Source: Gongronella butleri (lineage: Eukaryota; Mucoromycota; Mucoromycetes; Mucorales; Cunninghamellaceae). From it: 64,000 bases of DNA. The translations under genes were made by a program, and so were the position numbers. The stretch lies in NCBI GenBank assembly GCA_025201375.1, contig JAIWZP010000001.1:723501-787500 (forward strand), in the 5' to 3' direction. Under the pieces are notes generated by a model. The model ran no database searches and had not been told where the DNA came from. It saw only the letters and a program-made list of their open reading frames with translations. Positions within the stretch are counted from its first letter, which is position 1. Each line of letters begins with the position of its first letter. Positions 20,699 to 31,880 of this stretch are shown here, piece by piece.

Positions 20699-21236
20699 GT
20701 TAAAGCGATTCAGGTATAAAAAAAAAAAAAAAAGACACAGAAAGAAAGAGAGTGGGAAGAAACATTGTCGCAAAAGATCACGCTCCACATCCCTTTTTGT
20801 AGAGTTTCAGCTCCGCTCCGTTGCATGAATTAGGCGAAACAGGACCAGCCGATCACTTTGATTTGAACGTGCAGTCCATGCACCAAACTCAGGCGACGCG
20901 ACAGGTTCTTGCAGAGATCAAACAGGTTTTAACTTTAAAAACAACATTTTTGCGTGCACAAATAGGCAAGCGACAACCCCAAACAAGGCCGAATGGGAAA
21001 TGGCACGCTAGAAAGCCGGGTGGTCAAACCTCTTTGGGAGACGCACCAGTCGTGGAATAAGCAATGCATTTTTTTTTTCCCGTCTGCGGTCTCCGGTTCA
21101 TATGATACAAATATATGATATTGTACCCGCCGATCTCTATCAATTTTTTTGGACCTTTGACACTCACGAAGGTAACCATCATGTACAGGGTTTGAAATAA
21201 AAAGTGGGGAGTGGGCCATGATCACCAAGATTATTT
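20699..21236. other. intergenic, no gene seen
   Basis: Between the PCMT promoter and the 3' end of the large helical-repeat gene. It has a 15-nt A run near 20720 and short open frames without motifs. Confidence 0.55.
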
Positions 21237-24200
21237 TTATTGAGATTCTACAGTGATGATGATGGGTTGCACCTGCTGCCACTGCCGTTCTAGCACAGTG
21301 CGCGGCGCGCACCGGATCACTTGCACAAGCATGTCGTTTAGCGGCGAGGCAGGGACAAGGGTCACCAAGCGTGCCAGGCGGCGCATGATCTAATGTGTCG
21401 GGAAAATAAAAAAAGATAAATACGTCGTAAAATCATGTTCGACCGACCCCTCCCCCTATTTTTTTTTCCCTGGCGTACCTGCTGCTCGGCATCTGTGTCT
21501 GTGGCGAGGGCAAGACTGGTGGACAGGTAGTACCCCGTATCGGCCATGGCAAGGGACGCGTCGTTGAGGGCTACACCCGACCAGAGTGCAACGAGGCCCA
21601 TGTAGATTCCGCGCGCGGCGGCGTCCAATGTCACCGTCGACGTGTCCGTGTCGCTGTCCGCGGTGGCTGCAGCGACGATCAAGACGTCCAACAAGCGGAC
21701 GACCCATGAAAGGCGATTTTTGGCGTTTTGTGCCAGGGCATCGGCCATGACGGCCCAGACAGCGCTGTCAGCGGGCACAGACGCGAGCGCGCCAAGGGCG
21801 TCCGTCAATTTGCTGGGTTGAACGGTCAGCAAGGCCTGGATGCGCGCAGAAACGGTTGCGGATGACGACGAAACAGCGGCCAGCCATGCAGCAAGCGTCT
21901 TGCCTTGCAACAAGTCGTCGACGGAGCGCAGACTCACTGCAACGGCGAGACGCGACACGCGTAGCGACACTGCGCGCGACTCATCCGCCGAAAGAAGCGC
22001 GTCAGTCACATTGTCGCGCACCTTGTCTTGAATATCTCGCATCAGCAACCGCGCCGCTTCGTCTTTTGCAGGGCAGCACACGTGTTGCTGCAGCGTCGTC
22101 AGCCATTGCACCTGGAAACGTAACAAGAAAAAGATTAAAATCGTGAGCGGATCTGGATACAATTTTTTTTTTTTGCCTTGATTATACCTGATATTCCTCG
22201 GGCCAATGCCAGAACGAATGGCAATAGTGTAAAAGAATGGAGAGGGCGCGCACGGGCGACACCTGGATCTTGCGCATGACGGCGGCGGTGCCACGGCGCT
22301 GGAAGTCGCTGTCGTCGTTGTTTTTGCCAGCTGGGAGGCCGCTGAGAGCGAGCAATTTTCCCATGCCGGTGGGGGACACGATCGATTCCAAGAGCAGCGC
22401 AGGATACTTTGAATTGCTTGGGCTGGTGATGAAGCGGATGCGCGTGAGCTCCTGGAGCAGGTATTCGCTAAGGGATTGGGACGTCTGTGCGTGTTTGCTG
22501 GCAAAGGCGAAGCAAAGGCGGCTGATGGCCGGATGGCCAAGCGTGACGCCCAGGCGACTGAGGCTGCGCAGCACGGGGAACCAATTGACGGGCGGCAGCG
22601 GGCCGGCGACGTCGCGTAGGCACGTGAGGATGGGCTGCACCACATCGCGGAGCACCACCGGGGTAAAATTCTCGTTTTCAGCGTCATCGATGACAGCCAC
22701 GAGCATGTCAAATAGAGCGCGTAGGAAGCTCGTATTGTTGTTCAACCGCTGGTAGTCGCTGGGTTCCAAAGAAGAAGACGATGACGTTGCGGTGCGTCCT
22801 CCTGGCGATGCATTCGATGACGAAGGCGCATGCAATTGGGTCTTGGCGGCCAACGCGTCGACCGTGACGCGGATTATGTGGCCGCACAGCACGGTGGCGA
22901 TACGGACCACCTTGAGCTGGCCAGATGGAGAGCCGCTGGCATCAAGGCCTGCAATATTGGCCATTGCGCTGACGATAGGTCTGTCTTTTTGGTATCGGCC
23001 CGCTTCCTTGGCAAGCAAGTCTAGCTGCCACATGGACGGGCACGTTTGTAGATAATCCACGCCAGAAAACACACCAAGCACAAACAAAGCGGATGCATCA
23101 CCCGAAAGGGCCGCATTCAATGCTTGATCCACCGACTGCGTCTCGCTCTTGCCCTCGACCAATGATTTCCAATGGCTCACCATGCCCACAGGCACCTCAA
23201 AGTGGAATTGCATCGCCTCATCCACGTTCTATATATATATAAAAAAAAAAGGAAAAGGAAAAGCAACGGAATCAATCCGCTATTCCCTTTTTCTCTCTCT
23301 TTTTTTTTTTCCTCTTCCATGCTCCCTCTCTTCTTTGTACCTTTTTGGTTGCCATTGCAGCAGCAGCATGGACGAGCATGATGGTATTGGCGTCGAGTGT
23401 GGCGTTTGGCGTGTAGGCAGCGTATGCGGCGACCCACATGGCGCCATAGACTTGGGCATCGGGTTCTGTGTAGCCCTGGACAAAGGCGGTGAGATTGTCC
23501 GTGGCGAGCGCGACGATGGGGGTCATAGCGCGGTGCTGGGAAAAGGGCGCACAGGCGATCATCCAGCCTAGGGTCGCCGAGGGCGTGAGACGCGGCACAA
23601 GTGGCAGCAGCTCGGACAGCGCGTACTGGCCAAGGGTCTCCATGACGGCTGTAGGCGTGGGCCACGTCAGCAACGTGCTCAAAAGCGATCCCACCGCGTG
23701 ACCCGTGGCAAACGCAGTCCACGACACGGTTTCGTCCTTGGCGTCCGTCGCGTACGCTTGCAATTCGCGCCACAGCACTTCCCACAGCTGCTGCGCCAAC
23801 TTGTCATCGACAACCACGTACTTGGTCAGCTGACCCGCGCAGAATCGCGCACCAAATTGCACCTCGTCGCTCGTCCGCGTCGCACGCGCGCACAGATACT
23901 GCGTCGTCAGCATCTTCCACACCTCGGTCGCAAAGCTCGTTGCCCGCGATGGAATCCGCTGGTACAACGCCGACATGAATCCTGTTTTTTTTAAAAAAAA
24001 ATGAGTTTTCTGATGCATCACCTCCTTTTTTTTCTTTTTTTTTATCAATTTGTACCAGTGAGAGCCATCCAAAGATTGCACGCCAATCCAGGCACGGTGG
24101 TCTTTTCGAGTCGTGTGACGAGGTCATTGTAGATAAAGGTGGCGCGCGCGTCAGTGTCGACGGCCAGGGCCGTGTCAAAAAAGGCATGCCACGTGTTGGC

Positions 24201-26914
24201 GGAAGAGATGCGGATGAGCAGGTGGTCTGTGAGCGACGCGTCGGTGAGAGCGGTGGTCATGCATCTGTACCACTTTGCACGCGGCAGATTCGCCGCAGGG
24301 GCCGCCTTTTGCTGATCCAAAGCTTGTGCTGGAGATGTCACGGCAGCGAGCAAGGCCAGCGCGTGGCCGGATCGCACACCTGGCGCGACGCGAGCTTGCT
24401 CCCACGCACCAATAAGCGAACGCGCCATCGCATCCTCTGCGGGCATCTCGCTCTTTGTACAATTGTCGTCATTGTCGTCCTCTTGCGCCTTTTTGCTGGC
24501 CTTGGCACTGGAAGCATCAAACATGCGGCGCTGCAGGTGATCCAATTCGTGTGAAACGAGTGATTGCAGCAGCGGACGTGCAACTTTCAAATCATCGCCC
24601 ATGCTCTGGAGCCATTCCTTGGGTTTCTCGGGCAAGAATGGCAGCACATCCGCCATTGGGAATTGCGCAAGCGCACGGAACGCTGCACCGCGGACCTTGG
24701 CATCGCTCACCTCTGTCCATGGCACAAGGTACTCGGAAAGAACACTTTGCTTGAAATCAAGATACGGCTCGGACACTGCCAAAAAAAAAAAAAAAAAAAT
24801 GAGAAAACATGGTCTTTTTCTCCTCTTTCCAATTTTTTACCTTCATCGCGTTCGCCCACAATGGCCATCCATTCGCACAATCGTCTGAGCAACAGCGATG
24901 CAGAAGCGATGGGCTGATGATGGGCGAGTTTGGCAATGTGAGACACGGCTACAAGCCAGAGGGAGCGTGGTTCGGCGAGGTTGGCGCGCACGCAGGCGGC
25001 CAAGATCTGGACGGCAAGAGCCAGGGTGGCGCAGTGCACGTAGCGTGCGGCCTGCAGCCACGCAATGACCATGGGCAGGATGTCGGTGGCACACGTGTCC
25101 GCGTGTCGCGTGCAAAGATGCCGCATGGTGGCCAAAATGGCCATGTCCGTCTCCAAATCGCCTTGACGCGGTGCTGTGAACGACGCGGTCGAGACGCGTA
25201 AAGCCCAGTCCGCAAGCACCTTGCGCAATTCCGGCCAGATCCGAGGCTGATGGTCAAAAAGTCGCGTCAGCGCTTTGACGCCCAAATGCGTAAGCGCAGT
25301 CGATGACGGCGCAACTCCAATGGTTGCAGGCCGGTACTGGATCATGGACAGCGTCAATTGCAGCGTCTTGGTCGTGATCACCGGGTCATTGACATGTGCA
25401 AGTGCAGGGATCGCGTCCAAAAACAATGGCTGCAGACGAACAGAGGCCAAATCACGCTGGCGTAGCAGGTACATGAACGTCAAAAGGATCGGCCACTTGG
25501 GCGACGGCTGCAACGACCCCGCCTGATGAACAATCGCACGCGCAGCTTGCATCGCAATCCCATCATCCGTGCTAAATACCGCAGGCATCGACATCAGCAG
25601 CGTCACACCATCCCCATCCACGGGAATCGACCCAGCGCTATCAGACACATACAATGTAGCCATGCTAATCACATGCGCAAGTGCGCCCGCAATCTCGTGC
25701 GTTGCAAGCACTTGCGACATCTGCGAAAAAAAAATCAAAAAATGCCCTTTTGTCCTCTACCCATTTTTGAGGGGCGCTCCCCCTTTTTTTTTCTGCCCTT
25801 CTTTTGAACATTTTGACCATCCCCTTTTTTTTTTTGACACAATCTTGTTTTTTTTTCCAGATTTTACCTCAATGGTGATGTCTTGCTGCTGAGCCTTGTC
25901 GTCACATAGGGCAGGCAACTTGTCGATGAGAGCGAGGATGTCGTTGCGGATGGCAGCCGGCCCTTGCTGGCACTCGGCAAGCGTTTGGAACAAGGGCAGC
26001 AGAGCGACCCAATAAAGACGCGAAAGCGGCGCGTCCGAGCGATCAAGGCACGCGCGCAGCAATTTAAGCGTGTCAACCTGGTCGCGCATCGTGGAAGCGG
26101 CCATCAGGAGCGCAGACAGACCTGCAGCCAAGACGCCTACATTGGCAATCGTTTCATTTTCAGAAAAAAGTCGGCGCAGCGTCCGCAGCAGCGGCGTGAC
26201 GACTTGCTGACCATGCGTAGCTGCATCCAATGCCCGCTCCAAGGTCATGTACACGAGCGCGTCCGCGTGTTCATTGGTCCCCGCGTGCCGCTCAACATCC
26301 AAAAGCAGGTCCACAAGCGCCACATAGCCTTCCATCGCGTAATGCCACGGATAACGCTTGCATGCCGACACAAGATACGCACTGAGGATCGATGGCGTCA
26401 GGGACGACGCGTACAGAAGCCGCGTCCATCGGAATAGCAGCGTGTGCGCGTCAATCTGCGTGCGCCCAGGCGGTGACAGCAAAATATAATCAAAAAGAGG
26501 CGAAAACAGACCAAAAGCCGCAGGATCTTCTTCCAACCACGCGTGCACATGTGCAATCACCTCGTGGAACAGCTCAGGCCTATGCGACAACAAGCTGACG
26601 AGCCGTTCCCCTGGCCGCGCCTCAAAACGCCGCCGAAACAGGTCAAACAGGCACGACACCAAAACAGCCTCCTTTCCACCGTCCTTGCACACCAAAAGCG
26701 CATTGTGCACCTGCTGCACCGTCGCCTCGCGCGTGGACACCTCGCCACCATCGCCACCATCGCGCGTCAACTGGTCGCAAGCATGAGAAAGCGCAAGAAG
26801 CGACAGACCCTGCTCATCGTGCCCCAGAGCCTGCCAAAACGCGCCCATATCGTCGCCTACAAGACCAATGGCTCGTTGCACCGCAACAAACCGGTGCTCA
26901 GTCTTGTCAGTCAT
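21237..26914 (-). CDS. large helical-repeat (HEAT-like) protein, possibly focadhesin/RST1-like
   Basis: Exons (minus strand): 25868-26914, 24841-25720, 24056-24775, 23341-23981, 22188-23228, 21479-22111 and 21237-21389, giving 1,704 residues, the longest protein in the window. The whole length is alpha-helical with Leu/Ala-rich amphipathic repeats and no membrane segment or catalytic motif. The block SDAKVRGAAFRALAQFPMADVLPFLPEKPKEW in the middle resembles a HEAT unit followed by a linker. Focadhesin (human, about 1,800 residues) and plant RST1 have the same size and build and stabilise or bridge the SKI-exosome RNA-decay system. I base the family hint on length and repeat style only. Other HEAT scaffolds remain possible. 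All exons keep one frame, so the gene is intact. Confidence 0.6.
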
Positions 26915-27464
26915 CGATCGAAAAAAAGGGGGAAAATCGTCAAAAAAAAAAAAAAGAGAGTAAAGAACCAGGAAGAAAATGGCAACAGCGAGCTGCGGCT
27001 CAACCCCGATCTTATCCTTTTTTTGCCCCTCTGCCCGCCTTTTCTTAATTCAAGCAATTTTTGATCGCGCGTTGCTGCCGCCTTTTTTTTTTTTTTTTTT
27101 TTTTTTGTGCAAAACAGGACGAGCCTGCATGTTTCCCAAGCGTATCCAAAGCGTATGCAAAGTGCTTTGAATGGCACTTTAGCTTATGGTGCTGTCAATT
27201 GAAATGTATAAATGAGAAAAAGGTTTTAATTAGAATAAAGGTACAGGTCCGCGTTGGCGTCCATAAAGCAAAAACTTGGGAATCGCCCATCGTCGTGTGT
27301 CCAATGGCCGGCTCGAGACACCGCCCACGTCACGGGCGGGTTCATGTTTTCGCGCCGAATTCTCGGTTCATGGGGAGAATCATTGGGCTGATTGGCACGG
27401 TCCAGGGCGGGTCGAACGAACGGCCATCCATTGATGCCGGGAACAGGGCGTCTGGGATGGCATC
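26915..27464. other. promoter of the large gene and decayed sequence
   Basis: Upstream of the helical-repeat gene, with a T run near 27083-27104. From 27226 onward a minus-strand open frame of 84 codons lies downstream of the Fanzor-like remnant. It may be a frameshifted continuation of it, but I recognise no motif. Confidence 0.4.
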
Positions 27465-28014
27465 TCAGGCCGCAGCGCATTGTAGATGCCCGCCCTTGGA
27501 TTCAGGTGACCCATCGACGACAACAAATATCTCGTTTACGCCTGGGTCGACTCCCCAGAAGCGGCACGTCTTCAAGTCATCGCGGCTAAAAGCCCTTGAG
27601 CGTCAGCTATGGCGGATGCGTGTGACCTTGTCGATTCTCGCCTTTTCTTCGGTTACCCAACCCTCGACTTGCTGCCATTTGCCGTCCATCATTGCCGCCA
27701 ATTCATCGGCTGCCGCCAGCACTTCTTCTTTCCGCTCTTGACGAGCCTTCGGATTGGGTGCTTCCTCGGTAAAGCACTCTTTTCATAGGCGTATATGGCA
27801 TACGCCCATGCATGGCCAGGTTTTAAGCCCTAAAAAAAGAAAAAGAAAACAAAAGCAAAGAATCGTTCAGCGTCATTCCCATGAATTCATCTTTTTTTTT
27901 TCTTTTTTTCTTTTTACCTCAGGGCTGCCGCATCATTTTGGCATGCAAGTAGCTGATCATGAAGCCGGCAAAATCTTCCACGACATGATTTTTGAGCCAC
28001 ACTGTCAAACGCAT
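27465..28014 (-). pseudogene. decayed Fanzor/TnpB-like nuclease remnant
   Basis: Three minus-strand coding blocks with broken frames. The first (start 28014) reads VWLKNHVVEDFAGFMISYL, like the conserved N-terminal helix before the catalytic part in fungal Fanzor-type proteins. The second, after a possible intron ending at 27832, is GLKPGHAWAYAIYAYEK. The third is charged, then a stop, then CRFWGVDPGVNEIFVVVDG (27508-27566), which matches the RuvC-I motif (Asp-Pro-Gly followed by a beta strand) of Fanzor/TnpB/IS607-type proteins. At least two frameshifts and one stop separate the blocks and the later RuvC-II/III and zinc ribbon are not seen. The family call is from motif memory and moderately uncertain; the gene is clearly not functional. 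Confidence 0.4.
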
Positions 28015-28506
28015 AGCAGTGTGGCTCGTGATGTCTGTAAGTGGCGACGGTAACAGCCCTGCCGAGGAGAGGGCATTTTACCGAAGCAGAAAGGAGTGAA
28101 AAAAAGGCAAAAAAAAAAAAAAAAGAGGAAGAAGAAGAGAGAGAGAGAAAAAATCTATCAATTTTGGTCATCCTCTGATAAAAAATGAATTTTATGAGCA
28201 GCAATTGCTTGTCCGTTCTCATCACACCACGAGTCTCACAGCGTTCATAGCTATATCCACTCGTTAAATCTCATGGGCCGTGAGAGAAAAAAAAGGGGGA
28301 GCGCGCGATGACGACAACGCCGAGGATACTTATCATTGAAACCAAGCAATGATCATGTCTTTTGTCTATCACAACTCTTGCGCGCGTCACCTGCTGATGG
28401 ATGGTCATCAAACGACAGTCGAATACGTCGCGCATCAGCAATGACACGCGCTGCGCGTTCATAAAAGATACAACTACTACGTCATGTGTCATTGATTGAC
28501 TGCACA
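28015..28506. other. intergenic, no gene seen
   Basis: A-rich and GA-rich sequence (28098-28150) and no supported coding region. ATAAAAGATA near 28461 could be a TATA-like element for the short frame at 28507. Confidence 0.45.
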
Positions 28507-28734
28507 ATGCGCATGATCACGTCCATTCTCTTATTAATTCTGCTTGGGCATGCTTTGAGTGCACAGTGCGCCATTGAGGTGTCAGGCGAACGCGGTTGCA
28601 CAGGTTTTTTTTTATTTTGCGGTGCGTGGGCGATATTTTTTTTAAAAATAATCAAGTCTAGAGTGTTGCCAGGCGCACCATCCTCACATCCGATGAACAA
28701 GAGAGGAGAAGAGCGCAGAATGCTTGCCTTTTGA
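28507..28734 (+). CDS. possible short secreted peptide, uncertain
   Basis: Open frame of 75 codons beginning MRMITSILLLILLGHALSA, a good signal-peptide pattern, followed by QCAIEVSGERGC. After residue 35 the frame runs through a T tract and becomes hydrophobic, so the real product may end in an unseen exon or this may be a broken exon 1. An ATAAAAGATA element about 45 bp upstream is the only other support. Confidence 0.25.
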   Translation: MRMITSILLLILLGHALSAQCAIEVSGERGCTGFFLFCGAWAIFFLKIIKSRVLPGAPSSHPMNKRGEERRMLAF

Positions 28735-29049
28735 GCTGATTTTGTTAAGATCTCGGCGAGCTTGCTGCTTAAACGTGATTTTAGCGCTGATTTTGCATAT
28801 ATCTGCAAAAATTTGCACTAGTTTGATCATTGAGTGAGCCTGATATCGTCAAATTTCCATGTCCAGCATCATCTGGGTAAATATTTTTGAGACATTTGGG
28901 TACAATTATTCATCTTCTCTTATGACGTTGTAATTTTTACAGGTAAATCAAGGGGGAAATTGGCAGTGAGATATTACACAAGCCAAAACGAATCGCAACG
29001 AGAAATTGGTAAGCTGAAAAGCACAATAGGGCGGTCAAATTGCTGCCCT

Positions 29050-30060
29050 GCAGCAGTCAAAAGAGTGCCACGCGCAAATCCAAAATCAGCCATGGCCAAG
29101 CTGCCAAATCGAAATTGAGAAATTGGGTCTCCAGAATTGCACCAAACTCTCCCACAAGGAAATGAGCATGGCGAAACCACAGAAAACACCAAAAAAGAGG
29201 CGGATTGATCTGGTCGTTGACGAGCACTTCGTGATTTGATATTTATTTTCAAACGCGAATTGCATGGGAAAAACGAGCCCATAGTGCCGCGCTGACGCGT
29301 CCACTAACAAGAGGCAGGCCCGGGGCAGGAAGTTAATTAGGAACAGGCGCGTGTGGCTCGACGTCTGACGCGCTTTTTCACGCGTCCTAGTTGGCCCGCA
29401 AACAGGCTGACCGCATCAAAGCCGCTTGGAACTCGCTTTTTGCAGTGATCATCGGAATCCACATACGCAACAGATCGCGCTCTTTCTGGTGGTCTGTGTT
29501 TTACGGCTATGAGGCCAATATTCATTGACTTTGACTTGACGAGTAAAAAAGAAGCAAATTGCGTTTTGAGCCAAAACTAGTCGATTGACTCCAGGGTTTT
29601 AGTGCATTTCCATCGGTTAAACAGGAGCATTAACCATGTGTGTGAATGGCGTGGTGATCTGAGGACCTAAATTTGACTGTTTTCGATTCTGCGACTGTAC
29701 CCCCGGAAAAATTCGAGGTTTTTGAAAATTGTCATTGCGAGCCATCTAGTTATCGCAGAGGCACAAGGGAGGCCTCATTTGAACGACAAGGCGAATAATT
29801 GGGGATTTGAAAAGGTTTTCCATGGTCAATGGGAAAAGTCACCGACAGACGACCAAAACACAACAAAAATGATGTAATCGCAGTTTTCTCGATTTCATGC
29901 ACGTCGCGCTCTGTGTGAAACTTACATCGTTGGAAAGAGACGCGCTCAGGCATCATCTCTCACCCGCTTTGCTATCCCGATGGATGGACTTTTTACCGTG
30001 ACAAAGTGCAAATCAAGGATTCTAATCCCGATTTCTCAGCAATGCACAACAATACCACGG
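29050..30060 (+). repeat. dispersed repeat family, copy A
   Basis: About 1 kb that aligns by eye with 49090-50130 and 59310-60060, all in the same orientation. Shared blocks include GAATGGCGTGGTGATCTGAG followed by GACCTAAATT (near 29650), the GGGAAAAACG block near 29270 and a CTCAGCAA(C/T)GCACAAC-like block near 30040. Copies are diverged and have no shared reading frame. Confidence 0.7.
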
Positions 30061-30151
30061 CATCCTGCTGTTCCAAGCAAATTTGTACCAAAGTCTGTTT
30101 TAATAGGATTGCATTTGAAAGGTTGGTCTAGCGGGGAATGACGGCAAAACC

Positions 30152-30179
<28 letters not shown>
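30152..30179. repeat. 28-nt A tract
   Basis: Uninterrupted A run just after repeat copy A. Confidence 0.9.
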
Positions 30180-30182
<3 letters not shown>

Positions 30183-30759
30183 GCAAAAATCGAGATCTGC
30201 TTAGTTTTGTCTTTCCAGGTACTCTCACCGTCAACATAATTGAAGTACCACTCAGCTGCAACGAGTGACAAAGTTTCAAGCGGATTGGCTATGTTGATAG
30301 CCAGTGAGTACAGCATATTTGAGCTAAAACTGTGGTTTTTGGACGTCGTGGAGCACATTTCAAGTGATTTTTCCCCCTTTTTTTCAAGAGCGGTGTTTGT
30401 GCATCAAAAAAAGAACATTACCAAATTGGGAAGTGGGTAGTTCTTTGGGTAGGATTTTTACATGTCGCTTGTGTTTTATTCTTTTGCGCCTTTCTTCCCG
30501 TATTTCATCGCAACCACCAGGATTGCATCAGTTTAAATAACCCTTGCCTGAAATTGAAGGTGCTAGCGTCATCGTCTTTCCTTTTTGTCCCGTTCAGGAG
30601 CTTTAATGAGCTGAAAATCGAGCGAATTTCCGCGAACAGACGTCGGGCCGGATAAATTTGAACCGAGGTTCATCCATGGCCGTCGTTTTTGTTCGCACTC
30701 TACAGTAAACGCTGGAAGGTAGACAGACCGCGCTGGTGGTGCCAGGAAACGACGACGAA

Positions 30760-30767
30760 TATAAAAG
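30760..30767 (+). promoter_or_regulatory. TATA box of NmrA-like gene copy 2
   Basis: TATAAAAG, 106 bp upstream of the start codon at 30873. Confidence 0.65.
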
Positions 30768-30872
30768 AGAGGGCTACAAAGCAGCAGAAAAAGATCAATT
30801 TCATCTGCATCTCTTTCCTGGATTTCTCTCTCAATTCTTCCTCCTTGACTCTTCTCTCTTTCTCAAGAAAAA

Positions 30873-31790
30873 ATGGCTCCTCAACAAGAACGCGTCTTTT
30901 TCGTCGGTGGCACGGGCAACACTGGGTTGCCTGCGGTCAAGACGTTGCTGGACCGCGGCGTGGCCGTGACATTGTATGCGCGCGATCCCGCCAAGGTGGC
31001 GTCGTTGCTGCCTGGTTTTGCGCCTGAGTTGCTGAACGTGGTGCAAGGCGACGTCAACGACTTTGAGACGCTCAAGACGGCGCTTCCGGGCCATTCGCGG
31101 CTGTTCATGGTGATTTATAGCCATGAGACGGTGGACATCAAAGTTGCGCTTGCCAAGGCGGCGTATGCGGCGGGAATCAAGCAGATTGTCGATGTGTCGG
31201 TGACGCTCAACATGTTTGGCGACTGGCGCGTGAGCCAATTGGCGTACGACTGCTACAAAGTGGAAAAGGCCATCAGCGAGCGAATCGACCGTCCAAAGGG
31301 CACCTACTACGTGTCGCTACGCCCCGGCCGCTTCATGTCCAACGTGTTCTTCCCATTCCACCCGTTCGTCGGCGATACCGTCTATGAAATGATCGATGCA
31401 GACACCCCGCAAGGATGGGTGTCGCCCAATGACATTGGCTTGCTTGCGGCAAACGTGCTCAGCGACGATCTGGCAAAGCACAATGACGCCGCTTATGAGA
31501 TGATCAGCGATTCCGTCACCCCCGCCCAGCGCGTCGACATTTACTCGCGCGTTCTCGGCAGAAACATCAAGTATGAAAAGATTTCCATCCAAGACCACTA
31601 CAATCGCTTCTTCAAGGACAGCAAGCACTTGCCCTTCCGCGTCGCCCTCGAGCTCGGCACACACATTGACCCGCCAAACATGGTCGAACCTTCGCCCAAG
31701 CTGCCCATCCTCCTTGGTCGCGACCCAGAAACTCTCGAACAATACATTCAAGGCCGCAAAAACGATTTTATCGCGCACTACAACAAGTAA
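30873..31790 (+). CDS. NmrA-like/atypical SDR NAD(P)-binding protein, copy 2
   Basis: Intronless, 305 residues; paralogue of the gene at 8224-9150. The Rossmann motif FFVGGTGNTGLPAVKTLLD, VVQGDVNDFETLK, IKQIVDVSVTLNMFGDWR and the terminal ILLGRDPETLEQYI line up with copy 1 through the whole length, with similar size. The same substrate-lobe landmarks (RPxxFMSN and an ERIDRP region) occur in both. As in copy 1 no classical YxxxK catalytic pair is clear. A TATA box, a short leader and an AATAAATT at the stop codon support the model. Function is likely NAD(P)-dependent reduction or redox sensing; the substrate is unknown. Confidence 0.9.
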   Translation: MAPQQERVFFVGGTGNTGLPAVKTLLDRGVAVTLYARDPAKVASLLPGFAPELLNVVQGDVNDFETLKTALPGHSRLFMVIYSHETVDIKVALAKAAYAAGIKQIVDVSVTLNMFGDWRVSQLAYDCYKVEKAISERIDRPKGTYYVSLRPGRFMSNVFFPFHPFVGDTVYEMIDADTPQGWVSPNDIGLLAANVLSDDLAKHNDAAYEMISDSVTPAQRVDIYSRVLGRNIKYEKISIQDHYNRFFKDSKHLPFRVALELGTHIDPPNMVEPSPKLPILLGRDPETLEQYIQGRKNDFIAHYNK

Positions 31791-31880
31791 TAAATTATAA
31801 TATCCGCGCCCCCATGGTGCGTGTACGTACTTTAAGCAAATAAAGAATTGGCTGCATGGCTTTTTTTGATGATTCTTGAA

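Larger units (their letters stand above)
28735..30872. other. repeat-rich intergenic stretch
   Basis: Contains copy A of the dispersed repeat (29050-30060), a 28-nt A tract (30152-30179) and the promoter of the second NmrA-like gene. No protein-coding gene supported. Confidence 0.6.
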
